The translations under genes were made by a program, and so were the position numbers. Positions 10,153 through 19,402 of a stretch of DNA of 64,000 bases are shown piece after piece; positions within the stretch are counted from its first letter, which is position 1; each line of letters opens with the position of its first letter. The notes under the pieces were generated by a model that did not search any database, was not told the DNA's origin, and was given only the letters and a program-made list of their open reading frames with translations. Source of the DNA: Nitrosomonas sp. (lineage in GTDB: Bacteria; Pseudomonadota; Gammaproteobacteria; Burkholderiales; Nitrosomonadaceae); NCBI GenBank assembly GCA_019745325.1, contig JAIETK010000008.1:62001-126000 (forward strand). Direction: 5' to 3'.

Positions 10153-11325
10153 TTAGCCACGCACTCCAAATATCATTCGACGAGCCACGAAATGTTTAAG
10201 CGAAGGGATACAGTCCAGGGTGCTGAGTCCTAGGCCGCATGCCTGCTGTAATAGTTTGTTATTATTTGAGAAAATCTTGATTAGAGAATCCGTGAAGATG
10301 CGGCTGGCGCTGCTATCCATTTTTCTGTTCTGACGATATTTACTTAACATAGCGGATGAGCCGATATCCAGCGAATGGCTCGGCGCGTTAATGATTTCTC
10401 TGGCTAATTCATAAGCATCGCGCAAGCCTAGGTTAAATCCTTGTCCTGCCACAGGGTGAAGGGTTTGTGCCGCATTACCGATCAAAACGGCCCTTTGCGC
10501 AGTTGTTGTGGTCGCGTATTTTAGCGATAGAGGAAACGCCGAGCGTTTTCCTGCATGAACTAATTTTCCGAGTCTGTCACCAAAATGCTGATGTAAATTG
10601 GTTAAAAAAGTTTGCTCGTCCTGGGCAATGATTTCTTTGACCGCTGACGGTGAGACCGTCCATACTAAAGCGAAATTATCGGCATTGGGGAGCATGGCAA
10701 CCGGCCCATCGGATGTGAAACGTTCGTAAGCGATTCCCGCTTGCTTTTGAGCAGCCTGAATATTCGCTACAATGGCCCATTGCTGATAATCATGGACTGT
10801 GTAGGTAAAATCAGGAATTTGTTTTGCCAATTGACCGCCATCTGCGAGGACAACAAGTTTTGCGTGAATGGTCCTTTCCTGATCTTGATAGGTAAAAAAA
10901 ACTTTGCCTTGGCTTTTAGTGGTTTCAAGCCGGGTAACCGCTGCTCCTGCAATATAATCGGAATCGTTTTCTATCAAGTGCTGATGCATCGCGCAAAAGA
11001 GATCATGATAATTTACGACGAAGCCAAGCGCAGGAACATCGGCGTCGTCAGATGTTAATACCGTTTCGCCGAAAACACCGCGATTGGATATATGAATTGT
11101 TTTAATCGCTGTGATTCGTGACAGGTTGCGCCACACACCGAGTTTTTCCAGTATCAATTGACTTCCGTATGATAATGCCAAAGGCCTGGGATCTTCATCG
11201 TTCTCAGGGATACCGCGCGCTTCGAGTAGGATACTTGAGACATTTGTCTGCCGAAGCGCCAACGACAAAGCCATGCCCACCGGACCACCGCCAATAATAA
11301 CGACATCGTAATGATCAGCGATCAT
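10153..11325 (-). CDS. UbiH/UbiF-family FAD-dependent ubiquinone biosynthesis hydroxylase
   Basis: Aromatic-ring monooxygenase of 390 residues. It has an N-terminal Rossmann dinucleotide site (YDVVIIGGGPVGMALSLALRQ), a central VVLADGGQL segment (GD-like motif) and the family signature GNAAQTLHPVAGQGFNLGLRDAYELA, the second FAD-binding motif of UbiH/UbiF/VisC enzymes. It should hydroxylate a polyprenylated ring intermediate of ubiquinone at the inner membrane. Which ring position it acts on (UbiH, UbiF or UbiI type) cannot be decided from sequence alone; UbiH is my leaning. It stands alone behind dusB on the same strand. Confidence 0.88.
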   Translation of the reverse strand: MIADHYDVVIIGGGPVGMALSLALRQTNVSSILLEARGIPENDEDPRPLALSYGSQLILEKLGVWRNLSRITAIKTIHISNRGVFGETVLTSDDADVPALGFVVNYHDLFCAMHQHLIENDSDYIAGAAVTRLETTKSQGKVFFTYQDQERTIHAKLVVLADGGQLAKQIPDFTYTVHDYQQWAIVANIQAAQKQAGIAYERFTSDGPVAMLPNADNFALVWTVSPSAVKEIIAQDEQTFLTNLHQHFGDRLGKLVHAGKRSAFPLSLKYATTTTAQRAVLIGNAAQTLHPVAGQGFNLGLRDAYELAREIINAPSHSLDIGSSAMLSKYRQNRKMDSSASRIFTDSLIKIFSNNNKLLQQACGLGLSTLDCIPSLKHFVARRMIFGVRG

Positions 11326-11664
11326 GAGTTTGCGCTTTTGAAAAAATTAACAACGTATAAACGACATACAAACGTCAGAAGGTGCCATTCGAAGAAATCA
11401 AGGAAACTGCTTATCAACATCGTGTGAATAATCTCTGCAAACAAGCTTATCGATAAGTTGCAAGGATAACATAGAGCTATTATTGTTGGAATCGAGACCT
11501 ATCGTATTGCCGGACGATTCATGAGACGGTAATGTCATTAAGATTGTATAATTCTGCGACTCAATCATGAATCCGGATTGCTAACTTTCGTAATATTGTT
11601 GCATAAATTCATTGAGGTATTGTTTGCAAGACATTTATTGTTTCAAAAGCTGAAAGGGTATTGC
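11326..11664. other. Intergenic region between divergent ubiH-like and ankyrin genes
   Basis: A 339-base gap with no credible coding sequence. It holds a perfect 12-base palindrome, CTTATCGATAAG, at 11446-11457, and a good -10 hexamer TATAAT at 11547-11552 facing the ankyrin gene. I could not find a convincing -35 partner. Either could be a regulatory site for one of the two divergent genes. Confidence 0.4.
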
Positions 11665-12414
11665 ATGTTGAAGTTGTTAAATTACAAATTGTTGCGCTGG
11701 TCGGTATTAATGGTTTTGATTGCAGCGGGGAACGCCTGGTCGCAAAATGCGGAAACCGAGTTGATCCAAGCGGTTGATAAATCCAATTTTTCTCGAGTAA
11801 AAACAATATTAGAATCCAAGAATTTTGATAAGGAACAACTCAATCAAGCGCTTCATCTCGCGGTTAAAAGAGGAAATGCTGAGATCGTCGGGCATTTCTT
11901 ACAGCTGGGTGTTGATATCGACAGCCGGGCCGATGAAGGTTACACGCCGCTTCTGCAAGCGGCGCGAGATGGCCGTGAGCAAATCGTGCAGCAGTTATTA
12001 ACAGCCGGGGCCGACGCCCATGCCGTATCCGATGATGGCAGCACGGCAATGATACTGGCTGCGGAGAAAGACCGGAGAAAAGTGATCGGTTTATTGCTGG
12101 AAGCAAAAGTTGATGTCAATGCCAGAAGAAACGACGGGATGACGGCGCTGCTGCTGGCTGCGCAAGAAGGGCACAAACAAACCATACAAACATTGGTTGA
12201 TGCAAACGCGAATGTCAATTATCAACTGGAAAACGGTGCGACGGCGTTAATGATGGCTGCGCAACATGGCAGTCTTGGCGCAACTTACGCACTCGTGGCA
12301 GCGAAAGCGGATCTTAATCTGAAAGCTAACAACGGCGTAACGGCGCTGTCACTTGCCAGCCGCTATGGCCATCGGGAAATTTCGGAACTACTGAAAAAAG
12401 CGGGCGCAAGATAA
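11665..12414 (+). CDS. Exported ankyrin-repeat protein
   Basis: About 249 residues. A hydrophobic signal segment (LLRWSVLMVLIAAGNAWSQ) is followed by about six ankyrin repeats from residue 55 to the end, each with the G.T.L..AA..G...IV..LL..GAD.N pattern (for example EGYTPLLQAARDGREQIVQQLL and DGMTALLLAAQEGHKQTIQTLV). The start at 11665 is favoured by the ribosome site GAAAGGG seven bases upstream; the frame stays open for 29 codons further but without a ribosome site. Likely a periplasmic protein-binding scaffold. The partner is unknown. Confidence 0.85.
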   Translation: MLKLLNYKLLRWSVLMVLIAAGNAWSQNAETELIQAVDKSNFSRVKTILESKNFDKEQLNQALHLAVKRGNAEIVGHFLQLGVDIDSRADEGYTPLLQAARDGREQIVQQLLTAGADAHAVSDDGSTAMILAAEKDRRKVIGLLLEAKVDVNARRNDGMTALLLAAQEGHKQTIQTLVDANANVNYQLENGATALMMAAQHGSLGATYALVAAKADLNLKANNGVTALSLASRYGHREISELLKKAGAR

Positions 12415-12495
12415 TAATGGATTAGTTATTAATAAAATTTTGGAAATTGGCAAGTGGCACAGTATATGTCTGAAATCATAAAGGAAAGAATGCAC

Positions 12496-13170
12496 ATGAG
12501 ATTTTTGTTTGTTATATGGCTGGTAGCAGTAATTACGGTAATTGCGGGTTGCGGTGAATCATCGAAGAATGATAAGCAGGAAGCCGGTGAGCAATCGATG
12601 CCGCAGAGTGAAGTTACCAAACTGGGTGAAATTCCGTCTTTTATGAGTGAAGGATTATCCGAGGAAGAAAAATCGGAATTGAAACAGCAAATCATGCCGC
12701 ACGGTATCGACGATGTCAGTGTGGCTGAAGAAAAGTTTAAGACGCTGACGGAAAATGCAAAAGCCGGCGATCCGGTTGCGCAAACGAATCTAGGCGTCAT
12801 GTATTACACGGGTGAGGCGGTATCTAAAACTGCAAGTGGTCAGATTATGAATAATGATCCGGAACTGGCGGCGGGATGGTTTTACCGGGCTGCTGAACAG
12901 GGTTATGCCGATGCGCAATTCAATTTAGGGTTGATGTACGTCAATGGTGAAGGTGTGCCGCAAGATCTTGAACAAGCGGTCGAACTATTCCGGAAAGCCG
13001 CTGCGCAGGGTCATGTCGATGCCCAAAATAATTTGGGAGCGATGTATTTCATCGGGGAAGGTGTAGAACGGAATGTCGATAAAGCCATTGAATGGTTTGA
13101 GAAAGCTGCAGCCCAGGGCAATGAAGAAGCCCGGGCTAATTTGGAAGCAATTAAAGCGGCTGGAAAGTAA
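12496..13170 (+). CDS. Sel1-repeat (TPR-like) lipoprotein
   Basis: About 224 residues with a lipoprotein signal: MRFLFVIWLVAVITVIAGC, with lipobox IAGC and the acylated Cys at 19. A charged linker is followed by three Sel1-like repeats in the second half (VAQTNLGVMYYTGEAV; ADAQFNLGLMYVNGEGV; VDAQNNLGAMYFIGEGV, each followed by A..WF.KAA.QG). The AAGGAAAG ribosome site fits ATG 12496 (spacing 7), not the ATG at 12490. It follows the ankyrin gene by 81 bases on the same strand, so the two repeat scaffolds may be expressed together. Sel1 proteins usually mediate protein-protein contacts in the envelope. Confidence 0.85.
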   Translation: MRFLFVIWLVAVITVIAGCGESSKNDKQEAGEQSMPQSEVTKLGEIPSFMSEGLSEEEKSELKQQIMPHGIDDVSVAEEKFKTLTENAKAGDPVAQTNLGVMYYTGEAVSKTASGQIMNNDPELAAGWFYRAAEQGYADAQFNLGLMYVNGEGVPQDLEQAVELFRKAAAQGHVDAQNNLGAMYFIGEGVERNVDKAIEWFEKAAAQGNEEARANLEAIKAAGK

Positions 13171-13201
13171 TTTATTTATTTGATAAGAATTAAGGAATTA
13201 A

Positions 13202-13299
13202 CTAGGGAAACGCTGATTTAGTGTTGATATATCTCGATTGCCGCGTTCCGTGCGTCTCGTGCTTCATTTCGTTCGCTGAATTAATCAGCGCTTCCCTAG
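13202..13299. repeat. MITE-like element, copy A (98 bp, internally deleted)
   Basis: Ends are inverted repeats: CTAGGGAAACGCTGATTTA on the left and the complement of CTAGGGAAGCGCTGATTA on the right, with TA at both outer edges. The right half (CGTTCCGTGCG..CTCG..CTTCAT..CGTTCG.TGAATTAATCAGC) matches copy D (40721-40871) read on the opposite strand; the middle of D is missing here. It lies between the convergent Sel1 and aldolase genes. Confidence 0.7.
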
Positions 13300-13327
13300 A
13301 ACCGCTTCGGTTGCCGGCGCAGCAACT

Positions 13328-14377
13328 TCAGGCGATTGTCACTTCATCGGATAAGTATACATCCTGAATGGCATGGAGCAGTTTGACACCCTCCGTGAAT
13401 GGTTTCTGAAAGGCTTTCCGCCCGGAAATTAACCCCATGCCGCCAGCGCGTTTGTTGATCACCGCGGTTCTGATTGCCTGATGTAAGTCATCGCTGCCCG
13501 ACTCGCCGCCGGAATTGATCATGCCGATTCGCCCCATGAAGCAATTAGCAACTTGGTAACGGACTAAATCAATAGGGTGTTCCGTTGTAAGCTCGCTATA
13601 GACTTTAGGGCTGGTTTTCCCGAATTTGAGCGCGGTATAGCCGCCGTTGTTCGTTGCCATTTTTTGTTTCACGATATCGGCGCCGATAGTGACCGCCAGA
13701 TGATTCGCTTGCCCCGTCAGGTCAGCACTGACATGAAAGTCTTTTTCAGCGGTTTTAAATGCAGGGTTACGAGTATAAGCCCATAAAATGGTGACCATTC
13801 CTAAGTTGTGTGCGTGCTCGAAAGCTTCTGAGACTTCCAGAATTTGGCGGCGGGATTCATCAGATCCGAAAAAGACCGTAGCACCTACGGCGCAAGCACC
13901 CATATCAAAAGCTTGCTCGATACTGGCAAAAAGCGTTTGGTCGAATTTATTCGGGTAAGTGAGCAGCTCGTTATGGTTGATTTTCAAGATCATCGGAATT
14001 TTATGGGCGTATTGGCGCGATATGATCCCCAATACACCTAATGTCGATGCAACGCCATTGCAACCGCCTTCGATCGCGAGTTCCACAATATTTTTGGGAT
14101 CAAAAAACATGGGGTTCGGCGCAAAGGAGGCGCCCGCCGAATGTTCAACACCTTGATCGACCGGAAGCAAGGATAAGTACCCGGTGCCGGTCAGCCGGCC
14201 ATGATCATAGAGCGCCTGAAGATTACGCAATACCCCGGATTTCCGGTTGCTGAGACTCATTACCCGGTCAATGAAATCGGCGCCGGGTAGTTCCAAATTA
14301 TTCTTGGGAATGGTGTGGCAAATATGATTCAGCAGTAAGTCACTTTCTTTGCCAAGGGCATCTGTAATGTTTGTCAT
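13328..14377 (-). CDS. fbaB: Class I fructose-bisphosphate aldolase (FbaB/DhnA type)
   Basis: Schiff-base aldolase of 349 residues that cleaves or forms fructose 1,6-bisphosphate in glycolysis, gluconeogenesis or the pentose cycle. It is very close to E. coli FbaB throughout: [68 protein letters not shown] and [18 protein letters not shown]. The ATG at 14377 has a GGAG ribosome site six bases upstream (on the minus strand); the open frame upstream to 14497 lacks conservation. Downstream it faces MITE copy A. Confidence 0.95.
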   Translation of the reverse strand: MTNITDALGKESDLLLNHICHTIPKNNLELPGADFIDRVMSLSNRKSGVLRNLQALYDHGRLTGTGYLSLLPVDQGVEHSAGASFAPNPMFFDPKNIVELAIEGGCNGVASTLGVLGIISRQYAHKIPMILKINHNELLTYPNKFDQTLFASIEQAFDMGACAVGATVFFGSDESRRQILEVSEAFEHAHNLGMVTILWAYTRNPAFKTAEKDFHVSADLTGQANHLAVTIGADIVKQKMATNNGGYTALKFGKTSPKVYSELTTEHPIDLVRYQVANCFMGRIGMINSGGESGSDDLHQAIRTAVINKRAGGMGLISGRKAFQKPFTEGVKLLHAIQDVYLSDEVTIA

Positions 14378-14465
14378 TTCTGCTCCTTCGTTGCGATAAA
14401 GGCTTAATAACCTGAAGTGAGATGATATTACGCTAAGTTGTACCGTAAGAAAATAAAATCTACTC

Positions 14466-15023
14466 TCACTCAGTAGAATCCAGATGTTTAGTAACACAAA
14501 GGCTTAACTTCCCCCAATCAAACCAAGGCCCCGGGTCGGTTTTGCGTCCGGGGGCAATATCCGAGTGTCCGGCAATATCCTGAATCGGATACTGCTCGCA
14601 CAAACACTGAGTCAAAGCGGTCAAGACTTCATATTGCGCATCGGTAAACGGCGTGGTGTCGCTGCCTTCGAGTTCGATGCCGATCGAGAAATCGTTGCAG
14701 CGTTCGCGGCCTTGCCAGCTCGAAACACCAGCGTGCCAGGCGCGTTGGTTGCACGGTACGAATTGAATCAGGGTGCCGTCGCGGCGGATGAAAAAATGCG
14801 TGGATACTTTCAAACCCTGTAGCGATTGATAATAAGGATGCGTGGCCGGGTCGATACGGTTGGTGAACAGTTCGATTACACCGTCGCCGCCGAATTCATC
14901 CGGCGGCAGGCTGATGTTGTGGATTACCAATAAGTTGATGTCCACGCCCGGCGGACGTTCGTCGCAGTTGGGCGAAGCGATAAATTCGGCAGTATCGAGC
15001 AAACCGGTGACGTCCAGGCGCAT
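14466..15023 (-). CDS. ampD: 1,6-anhydro-N-acetylmuramyl-L-alanine amidase AmpD
   Basis: Cytosolic zinc amidase of peptidoglycan recycling, 185 residues. Zinc ligands are visible in [11 protein letters not shown] (first His) and in [19 protein letters not shown] (His and Asp). [23 protein letters not shown] and [11 protein letters not shown] are also typical. It is divergent from tmk, with 69 bases between. In many relatives AmpD loss triggers AmpC induction, but no ampC or ampR is in this window. Confidence 0.95.
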   Translation of the reverse strand: MRLDVTGLLDTAEFIASPNCDERPPGVDINLLVIHNISLPPDEFGGDGVIELFTNRIDPATHPYYQSLQGLKVSTHFFIRRDGTLIQFVPCNQRAWHAGVSSWQGRERCNDFSIGIELEGSDTTPFTDAQYEVLTALTQCLCEQYPIQDIAGHSDIAPGRKTDPGPWFDWGKLSLCVTKHLDSTE

Positions 15024-15092
15024 GTTAAAATCAGTAAAATAAACGGTCGCACATGGTAACTGACTGCAACTGCACTTGAAAACCGGAAAAAC

Positions 15093-15719
15093 ATGAAATC
15101 AGGCAAATTCATCACGCTCGAAGGCATCGACGGCGCGGGCAAATCGACGCAACTGGCGTGGATCGTCGAACTGTTGCAGCAAGCCGGATTGCAGCCGGTG
15201 GTGACGCGCGAACCGGGCGGTACGCCGTTGGGCGAGCGGGTGCGAGCGTTGCTGCTGGATAAATCGATGGTCATGCATGCGGAAACCGAAGCGTTGCTGA
15301 TGTTCGCCGCGCGGCGCGAGCATTTGGATAAAGTGATTCTGCCCGCACTGCAACAAGGCCAATGGGTGATCTCCGACCGCTTCACCGACGCCAGTTTTGC
15401 GTATCAAGGCGGCGGGCGGGGATTGGATCAAGCCAAGCTCGGCATTCTGGAGCACTGGGTGCAGGGCGAATTGCAGCCGGATTTGACGTTGTATTTCGAT
15501 GTGCCGGTCGAAATCGGGCAGCAGCGTGTCCGTCAAATCAAGGATGCCGACCGTTTCGAGCAGGAACAAGCGGGTTTCTTTCAACGCGTGCGCAACGCTT
15601 ATCTCGATCGCGCGCGGCAATTTCCCAATCGCATTGAGATCATCGACAGCAGCCGCGATCTGGCGGAAGTCAAAGCGGCGGTCGAGCAAACCGTTCAGCG
15701 GTTGTTACACGATGCGTGA
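15093..15719 (+). CDS. tmk: Thymidylate kinase Tmk
   Basis: Phosphorylates dTMP to dTDP; 208 residues. P-loop GIDGAGKST near the N-terminus (ITLEGIDGAGKSTQLAWIVE), the substrate motif TREPGGTPLGE, and SDRFTDASFAYQGGGRG (DR[YF]..SS-type motif). The 3' end overlaps the start of holB by 8 bases, giving the common tmk-holB pair. Confidence 0.96.
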   Translation: MKSGKFITLEGIDGAGKSTQLAWIVELLQQAGLQPVVTREPGGTPLGERVRALLLDKSMVMHAETEALLMFAARREHLDKVILPALQQGQWVISDRFTDASFAYQGGGRGLDQAKLGILEHWVQGELQPDLTLYFDVPVEIGQQRVRQIKDADRFEQEQAGFFQRVRNAYLDRARQFPNRIEIIDSSRDLAEVKAAVEQTVQRLLHDA

Positions 15720-16749
15720 ACTTTATCCCTGGCAGCAGGCATTTTGGCAGCAATTACTGCACAGCCGCCGTTTCTGGGGGCATGCGCTGCTATTTAAGGG
15801 CAAAAAAGGCACCGGCAAATACGATTTTGCCCGTCAACTGGCCAAATCGTTATTGTGCAGCACACCGGCAACCGGTCAGCAGGCATGCGGCCAGTGCCCA
15901 AGTTGCGGTTGGTTCGAGCAGGAAAGTCATCCGAATTTTTATCAGGTGGTGCCGGAAGCATTCGCCGCCGCCGCGAATGAACCTGCGGAGAAAGAAGAAA
16001 GCGATGAAAAATCCGGAGCAACCGCTAAGAAAAGCGCCAGTCAGCAAATCGGTATCGAACAAATCCGTAAACTCAACGATTTCGTCTATCTGACCGGGCA
16101 TCAAAGCGGTTTCAAGATCGTCCTGATTTATCCGGCGGAAGCGATGAATACCGCTGCTGCCAATGCATTGCTGAAAAAACTCGAGGAACCGCCGCCGGGC
16201 GTGTTGTTCCTACTGGTGACGCACCAGCCGCAGCATTTGCTGCCGACTATCCGCAGCCGCTGCCAGCAGTTGGCAATGCCGCAGCCGGATGTGGCGGCAT
16301 CGGTCGCCTGGTTGCGGCAGCAGGGTATTAACGATCCCGAGGAGTGCCTCGCTGCCGCCGGTTACGCGCCGTTATCCGCGCTGCAGCTTGCGAAAGGCGG
16401 CGATGCGCAATCGCTCGAGCAGTTCATCCGCCAGGTTGCCGATCCCAAGCGGCTCGATCCGCTACAATTGGCCGAAGCGTTACAGCAAAGCAGCTTGCCG
16501 GTGGTCGTCAATTGGCTGCAAAAATGGTGTTATGACTTGATCAGTTACCGCACCACCGGCAAGGTGCGCTATTTTTTGAAGCAACTGCCGGCGATCCAAG
16601 CGCTCAGCAATCAACTGGACCCGCTCGTGTGTGCGGCATTTGCCCGGGAATTGAACAGTAAGCAGAAGCTGGCGCATCATCCATTGAATCCGCGCCTGTT
16701 TCTGGAAGATTTGTTTATCGCCTACGCTGCGATGATGCAGCAGCCGTAA
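15712..16749 (+). CDS. holB: DNA polymerase III delta' subunit HolB
   Basis: Clamp-loader AAA+ subunit, 345 residues, starting MRELYPWQQAFWQQLL. It has a P-loop-like GKKGTGK, a zinc module partly visible as CGQCPSC, then LIYPAEAMNTAAANALLKKLEEPPPGVLFLLVTHQP and TIRSRCQ (the SRC motif). An unusual acidic/Ala-rich insert (about residues 85-115, PAEKEESDEKSG) sits after the zinc module. It overlaps tmk by 8 bases, which decides the start. Its stop codon abuts that of the convergent GlcG-like gene. Confidence 0.94.
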   Translation: MRELYPWQQAFWQQLLHSRRFWGHALLFKGKKGTGKYDFARQLAKSLLCSTPATGQQACGQCPSCGWFEQESHPNFYQVVPEAFAAAANEPAEKEESDEKSGATAKKSASQQIGIEQIRKLNDFVYLTGHQSGFKIVLIYPAEAMNTAAANALLKKLEEPPPGVLFLLVTHQPQHLLPTIRSRCQQLAMPQPDVAASVAWLRQQGINDPEECLAAAGYAPLSALQLAKGGDAQSLEQFIRQVADPKRLDPLQLAEALQQSSLPVVVNWLQKWCYDLISYRTTGKVRYFLKQLPAIQALSNQLDPLVCAAFARELNSKQKLAHHPLNPRLFLEDLFIAYAAMMQQP

Positions 16750-17271
16750 TCACTTGCGCTCGAAGGTATCGTCGGCTTTCAGAACCTTCAACGCCGCGCT
16801 GGCGCAGACTTCGTCAAACTCGATGCCGGGCGCGCCGCCGACGCCGATACCACCGACCACTTCACCGCCGATCTTGACCGGAAAACCGCCGCCCAGCAGC
16901 AAGATGTTTTCATTCAAGCGCGTCAGGCTTTGCAATTCCGGCTTTTGTGTGACCAATACCGCGTATTTATGCGTCGAATCGCGCAAGCTGTTGGCGGTAT
17001 AGGCTTTGCGGCGGCTGCTGTCCAACGTGTGCGGTCCGGCACCGTCGGCTTTCAATTGCACCTTGAGCAAACCTGCTTGGTCGACAATCGCCACGCTGAC
17101 TTTGAAACCGTCGTCGTGGCATTTTTTGATTGCCGCCATCGCCGCCTGGGTTGATAATTCCAGCGGCAGCACTTTTTGTGTGGGGAAATCCTGCGCGGAA
17201 ACGTGACCGGACAATGCCCATAACGATAGCGCCGCAACCGCGCCGGTAACAGATTTGCGTGTGTTGTTCAT
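16750..17271 (-). CDS. Exported GlcG/HbpS-family protein
   Basis: About 173 residues. A signal peptide (SVTGAVAALSLWALSGHVSAQ) precedes one GlcG/HbpS domain: AAMAAIKKCHDDGFKVSVAIVDQAG, then LLGGGFPVKIGGEVVGGIGVGGAPG..DEVCA. Family members bind haem or small organic acids; which applies here is not visible. The start at 17271 has an AAGGAG ribosome site six bases ahead; the ATG seven codons upstream is less well placed. It is monocistronic, with MITE copy B upstream. Confidence 0.85.
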   Translation of the reverse strand: MNNTRKSVTGAVAALSLWALSGHVSAQDFPTQKVLPLELSTQAAMAAIKKCHDDGFKVSVAIVDQAGLLKVQLKADGAGPHTLDSSRRKAYTANSLRDSTHKYAVLVTQKPELQSLTRLNENILLLGGGFPVKIGGEVVGGIGVGGAPGIEFDEVCASAALKVLKADDTFERK

Positions 17272-17309
17272 AGTGAGCTCCTTTGGGTTCATTGGATCGA
17301 ATAAGCATA

Positions 17310-17456
17310 AAGGAAATGTTGATTAATTAGCCGAGCAAGATGAGATGCAAGGCGGATGGAGCGCAAGAAATGAGACATATCGTAAGGATAGGCAAGTTTC
17401 TGAGCACCACCCAACGCAGCAAATCGCTTGCATAGGCAATTAATCAGTATTTCCTT
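17310..17456. repeat. MITE-like element, copy B (147 bp)
   Basis: Inverted ends AAGGAAATGTTGATTAATT (left) and the complement of AAGGAAATACTGATTAATT (right), 17 of 19 matching. The interior matches copy C (23236-23380) in the opposite orientation over nearly its whole length, including GCAAGCGATTTGCTGCGTTG and GGTGCTCAGAAACTTGCCTA. It lies between two divergent genes. No coding capacity. Confidence 0.7.
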
Positions 17457-17498
17457 GACACTGTGAGATTATCACGACTTACAACAAAAGGTGACAAC

Positions 17499-18218
<720 letters not shown>

Positions 18219-18326
18219 GAACTCTCAGAGTTATTTACATAGAACTGAGAAAATCAGAACTGCTGGGTAGATTAGCAGAATCTTTAGAAACCTGGTGCGG
18301 ATGCGAAGCGAGTAGCGATTCGGTAT

Positions 18327-18354
18327 AAAACTGCCCGAGGAATCGGGCAGTTTT
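18327..18354. terminator. Bidirectional intrinsic terminator
   Basis: A perfect 12-base stem (AAAACTGCCCGA / TCGGGCAGTTTT) with loop GGAA. It lies between the convergent dienelactone hydrolase and PEP-CTERM genes, with A and T tracts on both sides, so it can serve both. Confidence 0.85.
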
Positions 18355-18368
18355 CAGGTTGAGTTATT

Positions 18369-19103
18369 TTATGCAGCTTGTTTTCTATTACGTGCGAAGA
18401 ATCCTAGCAGTCCAATTCCAGCCAGCATCATTGCGTAAGTTTCCGGTTCAGGGACCGCGCTGACAAATGTAATGTCGACATTGATTCCATCCAGTGAACC
18501 GAATGACTGTCCAGCGCTTTTGGTAAACGCGAAAACCAGGGTATCTCCGGCAATTACGGATAAATCATCACCGCTCAAGTGCCAAGCATTTGACCTGCCG
18601 CCATAAAAGGCATTCGAAATAGCGGCCGATCCGAGGGCGGATCCATCCAAAGAAACTAAAACATCATTTGAGCGATTAACGACGGAATGCGCGTACCAAA
18701 CATCGCTGCTGAAGTCAATGGTTCCTGCTCCCGGTGCAGTCCATACGATGAATAATGGATCACCGGCATTAGGGCTGTGGACAATCACGTCGCCAGCCAG
18801 GAAATCCGAATCGGTTTCTCCGGCGCTACTGCCATTAACTGCGGTTTTAATTACATCAGGCGTGTTTGTGTTTAAATCCGGGCCCGTGCTCCAATAACCG
18901 GGGAGCACCGCCGGATAGAGTGGATTGCCGTTATTCAAAGGAACTTGCGGTGTTAATAAAGCCGAGCCATATAAAAACGACCATGCGCCATTGGGATTAT
19001 TGCTGTAACTGAAATCATTCGACAGATTGTAGTTTGCAGCAGCGGATGCAAGCATAGGGGCTGCAAGCAATGCACCTGCAATATATTTATAGATTTTTTT
19101 CAT
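18369..19103 (-). CDS. PEP-CTERM sorting-domain exported protein
   Basis: About 244 residues. N-terminal signal peptide (KKIYKYIAGALLAAPMLASAA), a beta-rich Asn/Ser/Asp-rich body, and a clear PEP-CTERM tail: SAVPEPETYAMMLAGIGLLGFFARNRKQ (VPEP, hydrophobic helix, basic end). Such tails are recognised by an exosortase (EpsH) and hold the protein at the envelope or release it into extracellular matrix. The body is not recognised; it may be a carbohydrate- or surface-binding beta sandwich. ATG 19103 has a GGAG ribosome site six bases ahead. Confidence 0.88.
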   Translation of the reverse strand: MKKIYKYIAGALLAAPMLASAAANYNLSNDFSYSNNPNGAWSFLYGSALLTPQVPLNNGNPLYPAVLPGYWSTGPDLNTNTPDVIKTAVNGSSAGETDSDFLAGDVIVHSPNAGDPLFIVWTAPGAGTIDFSSDVWYAHSVVNRSNDVLVSLDGSALGSAAISNAFYGGRSNAWHLSGDDLSVIAGDTLVFAFTKSAGQSFGSLDGINVDITFVSAVPEPETYAMMLAGIGLLGFFARNRKQAA

Positions 19104-19402
19104 TACTGTCTCCAACTGTTAGTCTGAACCCAAGAGAAAATATTAATTTGGAATGCGATTGTTCCGTTTGGGATTTTATTCCAAGCGGAACTTTATTCCT
19201 ATTACTGGTCTGTCCTTATTGACTAGTACATTTGTCCTATTTTTTGCCATGCTTACCGATCTGAAGTTGTTTTGTAGCATTTGGTGTAAGTCCTTCCAAT
19301 GCTTTTCTCCTACAGTTGCGAAAAAACTGCCATTCCCGGCGTTTACCCGGCGAATAGAACGAATCGGCTCAGGTATAATGCCAAAATCTTTCTTTTAAAA
19401 TT
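19104..19402. other. Divergent intergenic region, PEP-CTERM gene / metH
   Basis: A 299-base noncoding stretch. It holds an inverted repeat at 19161-19191 (GTTCCGTTTGG / CCAAGCGGAAC, one G-T wobble, about 9-base loop) and a -10 hexamer TATAAT at 19374-19379 in front of metH, without a convincing -35. I looked for a cobalamin riboswitch and did not see the B12-box. Confidence 0.4.

Noticed and set aside
19104..19402. Possible cobalamin riboswitch upstream of metH
   Set aside because: The metH leader is very short if the TATAAT at 19374 is used, and no B12-box or matching stems are visible in the gap.
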